A DNA stretch of 64,000 nt from Salticus scenicus. Taxonomy: Eukaryota > Arthropoda > Arachnida > Araneae > Salticidae. The DNA lies in assembly GCA_963930645.1 (NCBI GenBank), contig OZ005652.1, positions 321,666,238-321,730,237 of the forward strand, in the 5' to 3' direction. Shown here in pieces: positions 1-12,331 of this stretch. Position 1 is the first letter of the stretch. Every line of letters starts with the position of its first letter. Position numbers and translations under genes: made by a program. The notes beneath the pieces are model-generated. The model was not told where the DNA came from. It saw nothing but the letters and a program-made list of their open reading frames with translations, and made no database searches.

Positions 1-1405
1 TATTAACACTCTCCAACAGTACGTGCCTATTGTATCGTATAACTTTCAATATCCTTTGCCTGCATTATCAAACAAAAGACAGAAGAACAGAAAAATATAC
101 AGACTGACTAATTGAATTTAAAACCGCTCTTAAACATCGTTCAAGAACCTTAAAAAGGCTTAATGCAAAAGAAAATCCAGCCATTAGGTTATAATTGCTG
201 CCCTTAATGTATTTGAATATTTTAGTGTAGTCCTGTAAATCTGAAGGTTGATCGTATCATATTCTATACAAAACATTATTTTAGAATATTGAAATACATT
301 TCAATTTATTTATAATTTTTACGGTAGAAAGTTATTTAAATGTGATTTATAAAAATATCTGTCCTAAAACGCAAAGTATTGGAAGTTTCCTGTACACTTG
401 TTCAGGGCATATTAATGGCATTTTAAATAGGAAACATTCCATAGTGAACTTGAATAACTTATATCAATTTTTAAAAATTCTGAAAATATTTAAGAACTCT
501 CGAGACGAGAGACAACCAGATAGAAAGATAGACAATCGGACAGAAAGATAAACAAATAAAAATCATATTCACGCTTAAAAATTGTTAGAAAGTGTTAAAA
601 ACGCTCGTTGTAAAAGAAAATGCAATTACAGCAAGTTTTATATAATTAGTTTAAATATTTACGGGAGTTAGAGCGCGGACAGACAGACAAACCGAAGGCA
701 TTAACGCTTTTCAACCTTTTTGAAAAGGGTTAAAACAAGAAAGAAAAATCATGCACTACGCACTGGTTATTAACACTCTCCAACAGTACGTGCCTATTGT
801 ATCGTATAACTTTCAATATTCTTTGCATTATCAAACAAAAGACAGAAGAACAGAAAAATATACAGACTGACTAATTGAATTTAAAACCGCTCTTAAACAT
901 CGTTCAAGAACCTTGAAAAGGCTTAATGCAAAAGAAAATCCAGCCATTAGGTTATAATTGCTGCCCTTAATGTATTTGAATATTTTAGTGTAGTCCTGTA
1001 AATCTGAAGGTTGATCATATCATATTCTATAAAAAACATTATTTTAGAATATTAAAATACATTTCAATTTATTTATAATTTTTACGGTAGAAAGTTATTT
1101 AAATGTGATTTATAAAAATATCTGTCCTAAAACGCAAAGTATTGGAAGTTTCCTGTACACTTGTTCAGGGCATATTAATGGCATTTTAAATAGGAAACAT
1201 TCCATAGTGAACTTGAATAACTTATATCAATTTTTAAAAATTCTGAAAATATTTAAGAACTCTCGAGACGAGAGACAACCAGAGAGAAAGATAGAAAGAT
1301 AGACAATCGGACAGAAATATAAACAAATAAAAATCATATTCACGCTTAAAAATTGTTAGAAAGTGTTAAAAACGCTCGTTGTAAAAGAAAATGCAATTAC
1401 AGCAA
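1..1405. repeat. Rep-A interspersed repeat, two tandem units (766-bp period)
   Basis: The stretch from base 1 recurs from base 767 with very few differences up to about 1405, so two head-to-tail units are present and the window begins inside one. The short apparent reading frames at 342-551 and 1105-1302 are the same repeat segment in each unit and start only with GTG; I do not consider them genes. The units contain the motif gagcgcggacagacag, which marks this family elsewhere in the window. Confidence 0.85.
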
Positions 1406-3020
1406 GTTTTTATTAATAGCTCTTAATGTAACTTAATATTTTTATGTGACCCTGTAAGACTAATACTAATCATACTGTATTTTATAAAAAGCATTCTTTT
1501 GTGCAAATGAATAACATATTTCTATTTCATTAAGCTTTGTGCAAAGTAAAGTTATTAAAATTTGGTTTCTCGAAATACCTCTCATACAATGCATACTTTC
1601 GTGTCAACCTGTACTCAAACCAGTGGAAATATTGTATCCATTTTACATAGGAAATATCCGATAGTGAAACTGAATAACATATTTCAATTTCATTATGATT
1701 TGTGTAAAGTAACGGTATTAAAATATGGTTTATAGAAAGACCTCTCATAGAAAACAATAGTTTGCAGTAATTTCCGATGCCAATGTAGAAAAACCAGTAG
1801 AGGTATTCACTCCATTTTCAATAGGGGACATCCGATAGTGAACCTGAAAAACATATATTAGTTTCAAGATATTCCATAAATATTTACCGGAGTTAGAGTG
1901 CCGAAAGACAGACAGATGGACAGATACACAAATACACAAATTTAAATTATATTCACACTTAAAAATTATTAGAAAATGCTAAAAACGCTTAATGTAAACG
2001 AAAGTGCAATTCCAGCAAACTTTTATTAATAGCTTTTAATGTATCTGAATATTTTTGTGTTGCTCTGTAAATCTAATATTAAACATACTATATTCTATAC
2101 AAAGCAGTCTTTTGTGCGTATGAATAACATATTTCAATTTCATTAAGCTTTGTGGAAAGTAAAGTTATTAAAATTTGGTTTATAGAAATACTTCTCATAT
2201 AACGATATGCTTTGGTATGCTTTCAAGTGTCTCTGTGCCCACACCAGTTGTAGAACACATTGCTTTGGAAAAGGTTTGAGTGTCCCTGTACACAAACCAG
2301 TAGAGAGATTAACTCCTTTTCAATAGGGAACATCCAATAGTGAACTTAAATAACATATATCAGTTTCAAGAAATTACATAAATATTTACGGGAGTTGGAG
2401 CGCGGACAGACGAACAGACGGATGGACAGACGAACAAACACATGGACAGACGAACAGACAGATACTTAAATTGAAATCATATTCACACATAAAAATTATA
2501 AGACAGTGTTAAAAACGCTTAATGTAAACGAAATTGCAATTCTAGTAAATTTTTATTAACAGCTCATAATGTAACTGAATATTTCTGTGTGACCCTGTAA
2601 ATCTAATGCTGATCTTACTATATTCTATAGAAAGCACTCTTTTGTGCATATGAATAACATATTTCAATTTCATTAAGCTTTGTGGAAAGTAAAGTTATTA
2701 AAAATTGGTTTATAGAAATACCTCTCATAGAACGCGATGCTTTGGAATACTTTCGAGTGTCTCTGTACACAAACTAGTGTTGATATTTGTTCCATTTTAT
2801 ATATGAAACATCAGATAGTGAACTTGAATAACATGATTCAATATCACTAAGATTATACAGTTAAGGTATTAAATATGGCTTACAGAAATACCACTCATAG
2901 AACACAATGCTTTTGAATACCTTCGGGTGTCCCTACAGGAGTTAGAGCGCGGACAGACAGGCAGACAGACAGACAGACAAACCGAAGTCACTTTTAAACC
3001 TTGTTGGAAAGTGTTAAAAA
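1406..3020. repeat. Rep-A, diverged tandem units
   Basis: Related blocks recur with anchors such as gaataacatatttc at about 1509, 2126 and 2656, giving spacings near 617 and 530 bases. Each block has similar segments around a cctctcatag motif and ends in a cluster of gacagacagac-like steps. No coding potential is apparent. Confidence 0.7.
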
Positions 3021-3519
3021 GGAAAAAATGCTTAAAGTTACCTTTATATATCAACTGTAAATCTCTCCGCATTTAAGGGATAAAATTTGTCGCATTTAGG
3101 AATATGGTGTAAACAAACCCTTAAATGCAATAAAAAATTTTAAACCCCTCTTTTTAAAAATTTGTAGTATTTTCTTTAATTTTCTTCTGATAGGTGTAAA
3201 TGGTATTCAAGCACATGACGTAACAGTGGTTATTTGACCTTGAAAAATAAAAAGATAAAATTACAGTTACTATTTGAAAATTTTTCATCGCAATTAGGAA
3301 AAGACGTCGGAAAGCCATAATGGGCAATGTTTACTGCAAAAGAAAATTCTACTAGAAAAAACCTTTAAAATTAAATGAAAAGTTTCGCGAACCGTTCTTG
3401 AAATGTGTCTGTTCCATTATGATTCATAAGTATGCGATTCCTGCCTTTAGATTTTCAGTAGAAGCACTTTGTCGCATATATGGGTTATCGCATTTAGGCA
3501 CAATGACCTTATGTACTGG
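3021..3519. other. AT-rich spacer, nothing recognised
   Basis: No gene, RNA or obvious repeat boundary is visible between the Rep-A block and the first Rep-B copy. Confidence 0.5.
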
Positions 3520-4742
3520 TATTGTTTTTGTTTGAAATTTTCAAAATTTAGTTTTTGTTATATTTACACGTTTCAAGGTCCCCTGAATGCGAAACTCGTG
3601 TTTTTATCGGTTGGTCTGTGTGTGCGTGTCTGTCTGTCTGTTATGAACATATCTCAAGAACAGAATACAGCACAAAATCCAAACTTGATATTCTAAATGT
3701 ATATTATATAGGCATGCTACACACATCCTTTCGTTGAGATCATGCAAATAATTCGTATACAGGCACACCAGCACAATTCAAATACATTATATCTATAGAA
3801 AATGTTAAGTATAGTGTAACATCTATAGGCAGACTTAAAACAAACGGATTAAGCAAATTTATTGTAGGCATAAAAGCATAATTTGTGTAAATTGTGGTAT
3901 AGAAATCATTCATCATTTGTTTACAGGGCTACTCAAAGTATTTTGTTATATTAGGCTTTATTTGAAAATTGCTGGAATTGAAATTCCGTTTGTGTAAGAT
4001 GTTTTTCAAGTAAGTCTAAATTCAAGTACACAATACTGTTTATAGTGCATATTGATTAAAGACAATATGCACTATGCACACTTCCCAAAATTAAACTAAT
4101 TTTTCTTTTTTCTATTGAAATTAATTTATGGAAGTGTTGTGTTGCATTTTACTATGTCGACGAACGCTGCTCTGTGCTCCGGAAAAAGACTATTTTATAC
4201 CTATACTGTAAACAAAGCATTTTTGAAGTTTTATTTTCCACTCTGACCTTTTTCTATAATATTGCGTTTTGAGGTCCCCTGATTACGGCAGTCCAATTTT
4301 TAGCGGTCGATTTTTATCTATATCTGTTATTAGCATAACTTAAAAACAAATAACTGCTGGAAATTCAAATTTGGGTATTTTGTAGTTCGTATTAGGCTGC
4401 CACCTAAAAATTTGATCAAGATTGGCAAGTGTGGAGGCAAATTAATAACAGCCTTGATTATTTTTTTATATAATTGTATACACAATAATTAAACAGAGGA
4501 GGGCAGTAGCCCCTCCCCCCATTCCCCCCCCCCACACACACACACAAGGAATTATATGTCAAATAAAACTATTTCTAAACCTAATTTAGATATTATTTTA
4601 AATGTACATTGAACTTTATTATTATATGCTATTGATTTTAAGGCATCTTATGATTTTAAGGCTTAATATGCAATCTATCTTTATAGTACTGAAATGCAGT
4701 GTAAGAGAATGTCGTGTGAGCGGCACACCAGATTGTTTACCT
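3520..4742 (+). repeat. Rep-B copy 1
   Basis: This copy shares with 4745-6160 and 10443-11665 the order: a tttacacgtttYRaggtccc core near the start, a tctgtctgttat block, an internal second ttgaggtccc core near 4270, and a right end resembling cagggtaagagaaagtcgtg near 4693. The short frames inside it recur in other copies of the family and are not genes. Confidence 0.75.
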
Positions 4743-4744
4743 TT

Positions 4745-6160
4745 ATCTTATACCCATATATAAGTAAGGTAGAAAAAGTTTTGTTTTTGGGTCAAATTTT
4801 TGAAATTTAATTTTTGTTATATTTACACGTTTTGAGGTCCCCTGAATCAAAAATTTTTGTTTTTAGTGTGTGGGCTCTGTGTTTGTCTGTGTATGTGCGT
4901 TTGCGTGTCTGTCTGTTATCAGCATATATCAAGAACAAATGGTAGCAGAAAATCTAAACTTGGTACTCTAAACGTGTATCTAATAGGGATGATACACCAA
5001 ACTTTTCATTGAAATCAAGCAAATGGTTCGTGTACAGGGACATCCAATGGATTTCAAATACATTATGTATATAGGAAAATTTATGTTAAGTACAGTGTAT
5101 CATATATAGGTTGACTTAAATTAAACGGAATGAATAAAATGTATTGTATGCATAAAATCATGTTTTGTATAGATTGGGATATAGAAATCACTCATCATTC
5201 ATTTACAAGGCTGCCCAAAGTATTTGGATATATTGGAGTTACACTTGGAAATTGCTGGAATTGTAATTCTTTTTGCATTAGATGTTTTTTCCTTAAGTCT
5301 AAATTTAAGTACACAGTATTGTTTACACTGTCAAACAAAAAGTCCTGTTTGCTGCAGCTTGTTGCAGAAATTTTCTGTAATTCAGAAAAATACGTTCTAT
5401 CAACATAATTTTTTCGTTGATAGAACGTATTTTTCTGAATTACAGAAAATTTCTGGCAGCAAACAGGACTTTTTTTGAGAGTGTGTAGTGCCTATTGTTT
5501 ATAGACAATATATAGGACTACTCAAAATTAAGCTAAACGTTTTTTTTTACTGAATATAATTGATGGAAGTGCTTTTCTACATTTAACAATGTCGACGAAC
5601 ACTGCTACGGAAGAAATATTAAATTTTCATACCCATATTATAAACAAAGATTTTTTTTTTTTTTGAAGTTCTATTTTCTACTCTGTTTTTTTCTATAATA
5701 TCACGTTTTGAGGTGCCCTCATTACGAAAGTCCCATTTTTAGTGGTTGCTCTGTTATCAGTCGTTCTGCATGTGTATCTGTTATCAGCATAACTTAAAAA
5801 CAAATAGCTGCAGGAAATTCAAATTTAGTATTTTGAAGTGCATATTAGGTTAGCACTTAAAACTTTGATCAAGATTGGCAAGTTTAAAGGGAAATTAATA
5901 ACAGTTTTGATTTTTTTAAATAATTGTATGCACTTTAATTGAACGGTCTGTTGAGAGGGAGGTAGCCCCTCGCACTGAATTATAAGTCAAATAAAACTGT
6001 TCTTAAACCTATTTTAGATTATTTTAAAAGTACATTGGACTTCATTATCTTGCGCTAATGATCTTAAGACTTAATATGCAATATATTTTGAAATGCAGGG
6101 TAAGAGAAAATTATGCGTGTGACACATCAGATTATTTCTCTTCCGAAAACGAGCTTTCAA
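4745..6160 (+). repeat. Rep-B copy 2 (head-to-tail with copy 1)
   Basis: It starts with a taaggtagaaaaagtttt-type left end and finishes with a cagggtaagagaaaa-type right end near 6096. It follows copy 1 directly. Compared with copies 1 and 3 it carries extra sequence at about 5330-5480 that forms a long hairpin, listed separately. Confidence 0.75.
5337..5474. repeat. Long imperfect hairpin inside Rep-B copy 2
   Basis: Bases 5337-5404 are mirrored by 5416-5474. Both arms contain tagaacgtatttttctga or its complement and end in the pair aaaaagtcctgtttgctgc / gcagcaaacaggactttt. The loop is about 11 bases. The left arm has about 10 extra bases near 5360. The matching place in copy 1 (about 4045-4080) holds only a short, different hairpin, so this looks like an inserted palindromic element. 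Confidence 0.85.
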
Positions 6161-7573
6161 CAAATTAACTCACAGATATTTTTGTTCTTTAATTTAAATA
6201 TTATTCAGCCGTTTCAAATAATTTCGTTACGCTATTTTATAAATTAAGCTATTTTATAATTTTGTTGAGTTATAATAAAATGCAAGCGATTTCTTTTAAG
6301 AACTTATTAATTACCAGTATTGTGCCTTTCCACTACGACTCTACTACGATAAATTATAAATGAAGATCCCACGTGTCTTGCGAATCTTAAAGGAATTTGT
6401 CTGCGTTAGGCTCCCATGGGCGTCTGCCTATTATATACATCTATACATTGAGATTTTATTTATTTATTTATTTTTTTTTTTTTTTACATGCATATTCAAT
6501 TTTCAGTCTGAAACTTTCCATTATTAATTTGCATATCATCTCTGTTTTCACTGAAAAAGCATTACCTTAATCTATATGGAAATGTAGCATACGCCAATAT
6601 ATTTTCTGTTCCGCAATTCATCTGATTTTAAAGATAGATTTATGCGGGATTTTTTTTTCTAATTGTTTTACTGGTTAGAAAATAAAAACTTTTTAAATGA
6701 CCAAATTTTCTTAGTTGTCGAAAAAAATTTAATCTACTTTTCTTCCTTATTTGAAACTTTTTTTTTCAAATTACACTGCTTACTTATTTTTAACGGGTAA
6801 CGAATTAAATCGTATTTATATCTTTCTGGAACACCCTGTACATATAATTTTTTTTCTGCCTGTTATTTTACGAGTAGAATAATTCAAACAGAATTCTTAC
6901 CAACTTTTTAGACAGCAAAACATTAGCTTACTTTTAAATGTCCCTCTAATATTGTTTCTATATTGTATATGCCCTGTACAATGCATTAAAATTTTTCAAA
7001 ATAAAAAACAAAATGTTCTAAAAACTTGTTCCGTTGTTTTCATATATATATATAGTACTGACTGAATCTTCATATATATAAATGTGAAAACTCATTTTTT
7101 GTTTGACCGCTGTACAAAAGTCACACTCTTCGACAGATTGGAAAGAAAATTACTACTCTTGATCCTTAACACCTGTAAAGAGTTACAATGCTATTAAAAA
7201 CTTATTCATCCTCTCATGGATAAAAAGTTTTAAGGATTTCAAGTGTTGCAAATTCAAATTTTAGAAATCAAACACTATGGATATAGATATTTTTATGGAT
7301 AATGTAATTATCTATATGTCTATATGCGGATAATATAATTATTCATATGGGTACGGGAATATGTGGGAGAATTCTTATGGATAACATAAGAATTTCTTCT
7401 TTACTTATAAAAAGTGTTCGAAAAATTTCCATTTTTTTTTATTTCGGGCATATTGATCTCAAATTTCAAATTATGGATATGTTTAAAAAGGTATACACAA
7501 ATTTATTAAATCGATCAAAAATTTCAAGGAACTTTAAATAACTTATATAATTTAAATTTATATACCGCTGCAC

Positions 7574-7615
<42 letters not shown>

Positions 7616-9010
7616 CAATTAGTTACAAGTGCCACATGGCTGAAAAAAGTGATGTACAAAATTTTAGAATTGTGTTATAAAAATCCTAGAAATATGCTTG
7701 CAAACTGGGGTTCAGGAATAAGTCATAAACTGAAATGTTAATTTATTTATTTGCGTTATACGTTATTGTAATTGTTTTTACTGGTAGTTTGTGTATGGCT
7801 TCCTGAAATAAGATTTGTCGGTAAGAAATACTATGCATTTTTCATCCGAGAACTTATGTCATAATACTGAAAAATTATGTAAGTCAGTTTTATTCTTTTG
7901 TTCATATTTCTGTGACTTTTTATGATATACTATTAAAATTTTGTACATATGTTCATTATCATATGGGTCACTTTTATTAATTAGAAATCGCTTTTGTGTG
8001 GTACGCAATAATAATTTATAATACGTAATTCTTTAAATTTAATCATTTGAATTTTTAATTGATTTTATGACGTTTTATCTACGGTATTTTTTCGTAATTT
8101 TGAAATTATGGTATAAGACAAATATGAATATTTAATAAATTAACAGAAAAGGCCGTATTTTTCGAAAAAAGGAGAAATTACTGAGTTTCAGATATTTAAG
8201 ATAATTTCGGATAATAATTTACTGAATTTCAAATGATTATCCCTGTAGAAAGTAACATGTGTAAATTCTTTAGTTATTATCCCCAGAAAAAAAAAAAAAA
8301 AACTATAAATAATCCGCACATAATTTCCCATATTGATCATAGCAAAACACTGTAACATTTTCTAAACAATTTAATGCAACTAATACTTTACGCGAGTTTC
8401 TTAGACCTGGACGAAATATTCCGAAAAACTAAGTTTTCAATCCGTGATCTTCATTCGAGCCTTGTAACCTTGTAATTGTTTACTGGTTGTTTGTATATAT
8501 CAGTGTTTATGTAATTTTAATTTATAGACTATAATATGTAATAATTCTTATATTAATAATAAGTCCGACATTCAGTAAAATATCTTTTATTTTTTGTAAC
8601 TATGGCTTTAAAACATACTTAAACAATTTAATCCTAATCCAGTGTGCAATTTATACGCTAGAACGTTTCAAATAATTTCATTGCATAGGATTCAAGGTAT
8701 AATAATTCTTCTTTTTAATCCCGAGCCTTACAAAAAGAACTATTAATCTTACGCTAATGCAAATCAGCACATTTCGTGCGACTGTGTATTTCAACACACT
8801 TACCAAATTTGAGCTGTATCAAACAAACCATTTAGATACTACCATGTTCACTCACACACTTTAACACGTGCATACATCGCCGTAAAAAAGCAAAAATGAA
8901 AGATAACTCAAAATATATAGACGCAGTAAAAGCTTATATTCAGATTATTCATTATTTCAATATCTACCTCGCACGATACATGTTCAAAACATAAGGTTAT
9001 GAAGAATTTA
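6161..9010. other. Gene-free AT-rich stretch
   Basis: I see no supported gene or transposon. It holds several short TA runs near 7040 and 7075, degenerate tatggataat repeats at 7270-7385, and a 38-base A run at 7577-7614. Confidence 0.5.
7577..7614. repeat. A(38) homopolymer
   Basis: An uninterrupted run of 38 A. It could be the tail of an old retrotransposed sequence, but I could not recognise a body upstream. Confidence 0.9.
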
Positions 9011-9012
9011 AT

Positions 9013-10030
9013 GTTAGTAAATAATCTGGTGTGTCACTCACACGACTTTCTCTTACCCTGAAATTTAATACAATAAATACAGGTTGCAGATTAATAGGTA
9101 AGATAACGAGTACTGTTATGTAAACCTATGTTAAACAATTCATATTAGGCTTCTGAAGAGTTTTATATGATAATTAGTTCTGACCGTTTCATAATTGCAC
9201 CTACATTTATATAGAATTTAATTCGGTTATTAAAAAATAAGTCTGTTTTTAAAAAATAATTTACTAAAATTATTATTTAAAAAAATTATCTTTCATGATA
9301 ATGCAGACGATTTCCATATTAGAGAAGTAGTATAACACCAAATATCCAAAAAAAAGTCCATTTTATTCTCAAAATTAAAAAAAAAAAAAAAAAAAAAAGT
9401 ACGATTTTTTTTCTAAGTTTTTTTTTTTCGTTAAAAGTAAAAAAAATCGATAACTTTGTTTTAAATTATCGCAGATCGATGGTTCAACCATTCGTTTTAA
9501 AGGTATTGGCGAGCTCTTTTGAAAGATACCCATCATGAAAATTTACTCCCTTCGAGGGGGGACTTCCCCCCAGGGGGGGAGGCGAGGCTCCTACATACAC
9601 AAAAAAAATTTCCCAGTTAACTATCTCTATTACAATATATATATATTCGTTTCATTTGGTTTAGTGCAGTCTATAGACGTTAAACTCTACTTTCCTGCAA
9701 TTTCCCCCATAGACGTAATGTATTAGAATTCTCTTGATTGTCCCTGTACACAAACCATTAGCTTGATCTTAACGAAAAGCTTACTGTAACATCCCTATAT
9801 GATACACATTTAGAATACCAAGTTTGAACTTTCTGCCTTAATTTGTTTTTGAGATATGCTGATAACAGACAGACACACAGACATACAGACATACACACAG
9901 ACCATTTGCTAAAAACATTATTTTCGTATTCAGGGGACCTCAAAATGTGTAAATATAACAAAATCTCTCGTTCGAAAATTTGACCCAAAAACAATACTTT
10001 CTCTACCTTATGGGTAAGAGAAAGTAAAAA
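9013..10030 (-). repeat. Rep-B-ended composite repeat (reverse orientation)
   Basis: Read on the minus strand it begins near 10030 with the Rep-B left end and ttgaggtccc core and finishes near 9020 with the Rep-B right end (acgactttctcttaccctg on the plus strand). Its middle part, with cgataactttgttttaaatt and a poly-T/poly-A stretch, differs from Rep-B copies 1-3 but matches 27570-28577 and part of 17260-18110. It is therefore a subfamily sharing termini. The apparent minus-strand frame 9758-10063 is repeat sequence. Confidence 0.7.
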
Positions 10031-10241
10031 TATGTATACGCATGCTTCAGTTGTGCAATTCAAATAAAAATATTAGAAAATTTAAATACAAGAAAAAGCT
10101 CTAAATTATTTTTTAAAGAATTATTTAAGTTTTTTTAATCGATACTTTCACAGTGTAATAAAATTTTATCTATACCCGAAATAAAGAATTTAAAGAATTC
10201 GGTTTAGAATGAGTTTATTTGCCAATTTTAATTATTTTTCT

Positions 10242-10265
10242 ATGAAATATTTTCTGATATTTATT
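10242..10265 (+). CDS. Cuticular protein, tentative exon 1 (start of signal peptide)
   Basis: ATG at 10242 encodes MKYFLIFI, followed by a possible donor GT at 10266. Splicing to the acceptor at 10342-10343 gives a 78-base intron and a smooth hydrophobic signal peptide that continues in exon 2. The donor (gttaat) is weak, and many arthropod cuticle genes have a tiny first exon of about four codons far upstream. The true first exon could therefore lie elsewhere, even outside the window. The region between 10266 and 10343 is open in frame but T-rich and intron-like. Confidence 0.35.
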
Positions 10266-10343
10266 GTTAATAATTTATTAGCAATTTCTATATTATTTTT
10301 TTACTTATATTTTACTTTATTTATTTATTTACTTATTTTTCAG

Positions 10344-10403
10344 ATTATTGCGCTAGCTACACTTGGCAGTTTGGTGACTGGATCCCATTATTTTGAAGAT
10401 AAG
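10344..10403 (+). CDS. Cuticular protein, exon 2 (signal peptide and mature N-terminus)
   Basis: A pyrimidine-rich tract ending in ttttttcag precedes 20 codons: a hydrophobic run IIALATLGSLVTG followed by SHYFEDK. The exon closes with AAG before the donor gtaata at 10404. Both boundaries are phase 0, matching exon 3. In spider and other arthropod cuticle proteins a signal peptide followed by a short segment before the Rebers-Riddiford domain is usual. Cleavage after the Gly of LVTG, or one residue on, would start the mature protein near SHYFED. The gene acts in epidermal cells and the product is secreted into cuticle. Confidence 0.75.
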
Positions 10404-10442
10404 GTAATAAAATTATCCACTATGTGCACTTTATTAGTTTCT

Positions 10443-11665
10443 ATTAGTTTCTCTTACCCTTAAGGTAGAAAAAGTAAATTTTCGAAAGCGAGTTTTTGTT
10501 ATATTTACACGTTTTGAGGTCCCCTGAATCCGAAAATCATGTTTTTAGCGGTTGGTCTGTGTGTCTCTGAGTGTGTGTGTGTCTATCTGTCAGTCTGTGT
10601 GTCTGTTATCAGCATATCTCAAGAAAAAATCGTAGCAGAAAGTCCAAACTTGGTATTCTAAATGTGTATGATATAGGGTTGCTACACTAATCCTTTCGTT
10701 GAGATGAAGCAAATGGTTCGTGTACAGGGACTCCCAAGAAAATTCAAATACATTACGTCTATGGGAGAAATTGCAGGTAAGTAGAGTTTAATAGCTATAG
10801 ACTGCAGTAAAACAAATGACATGAATATATGTTTTTTATATACGTAAAAACATGTCTCATGTAGTTTATGGTTGGGAAATCATTCACTGTTCATTTACAG
10901 CGCTACACGAAACAACTGGATTATAATGCGATAATAGCTGGAAATTGATGGAAGTGTATTTCAGGTTGTGCCGTGTGTTATTACTGTAGGATCATATTTA
11001 AGTGCACCATGTGGTCTGTACATAATCTTCAAAAGATATACATGGCTGCAAATATTCAAGCGTTAACATTCTTTTTTATTGTTAGTGGAAGTGCTTATTT
11101 ACTATAATATATTATCATGTCCTAGAAAGCTGCCCAGGAATTAAAATGAATTCCTCATAAACATACGGTAAATAATATATGTTTTAAAGCTAAACATTCA
11201 TCGCTTGTTTTTGCTATATTTACACGTTTCGAGGCTTCTTGAGTACCGAAGTCAAATTTTTAGCATTTGTTCTTTGTCTGTGTCTCTTAGAGTAACTTAA
11301 AAACGAATAAATTCAGGAGATCCAAAAGTTGTATTTTCAAGTTAATAAAAATTTGTTACTGTAAAAGTTTGAACAAGACTGTTAAGTTTCAAAGAATGTT
11401 GTGTGTAAAGGTTGTTTGAATAATTTTAAGTGAACTTTAAATTTTAAAAACAGATTTAAATTCTATATAAGTGTAAGTGTAGTAATGGAACGGGACAAAT
11501 CTAATTATCATATAAAACTCTTTCGAAGCCTAATTTGAATTGTTTTAACATAGGTTTATAGGTTCTCGTTATCTTACCTTTTAATCTCCAACCAATATTT
11601 ATAGTATTAAATTTCAGGGTAAGAGAAAGTCGTGCGAGTGACATACCAGATTATTAAAAAAAAAA
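10443..11665 (+). repeat. Rep-B copy 3 (intronic)
   Basis: It begins with tctcttacccttaaggtag and the ttacacgttttgaggtccc core and ends near 11620-11665 with cagggtaagagaaagtcgtg. The left and right ends therefore carry the motif tttctcttaccc in inverted orientation. It lies in the same orientation as the host gene. Confidence 0.8.
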
Positions 11666-12014
11666 TAGAAAAGCCAAAACTTCTTGTCAAAAAAAAAAAA
11701 AATAATAAATAAATAAAGATTGTACATTATTATTTTTTCATTTTTTTATTTATTTCTCCGTCTAATTTAGAATGTCTGGTATTAGAAAAAGGAAAGAATT
11801 GTTTAAATTTTTTCATAACCACAACTTATACATTCAACAGGATAAATTTATTAATTATACTATTGTAAATAAAACTGAAAGTTGTTTAGATTTTTTTTTT
11901 TTTTTTTATAAACTGGCAAACAAACGTTGTGTATGCTAACTGGAACTGACTGTAGAACTTATCTTTAAAAACTCTTACAATTTCCATGATGGCATTTTTG
12001 AAGCATACGCAATA

Positions 12015-12331
12015 CACTGTGAAAAATTTCAGTTCAAGATTGAACCAAATGCTGATATTACAATAGCTTCAATTTGCTAGGTACCAAAACTTGGTACTAC
12101 TGTAACTGCAGCCATGCGATGGTGAAACCTTCTACTATGATTTAATGCTTGTTGAAAAAATAAAAAAATAAAAAAAACACCAAATTATGGTAAAAGATTT
12201 TTCTACTTTATGTATGTATCTATTACAGCACCAAGCCTTGTCTTAACGAAACACCAAATAATTGCATAGGGTCTCACCATCGCATGGTTCAAGCTACAGT
12301 GGTTCGATCCAGGACAAAATTTTTAACAGTG
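12015..12331. mobile_element. Intronic MITE-like element with ~35-bp imperfect terminal inverted repeats
   Basis: The left end cactgtgaaaaatttc matches the complement of the right end (aaatttttaacagtg), and both are flanked by TA. A second inverted pair follows inside: ccatgcgatggtgaaacc at about 12112 and the complement of ggtctcaccatcgcatgg at about 12270. No transposase is present, so it is non-autonomous. The superfamily is not certain. Confidence 0.65.

Noticed and set aside
342..1302. Two near-identical ~65-codon frames
   Set aside because: They lie in tandem copies of a repeat and start with GTG; no evidence of a protein.
10209..10463. Single 84-codon frame through the cuticle signal-peptide region
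   Set aside because: It reads through a T-rich intron-like tract and past the exon 2 donor; the spliced reading fits the family better.
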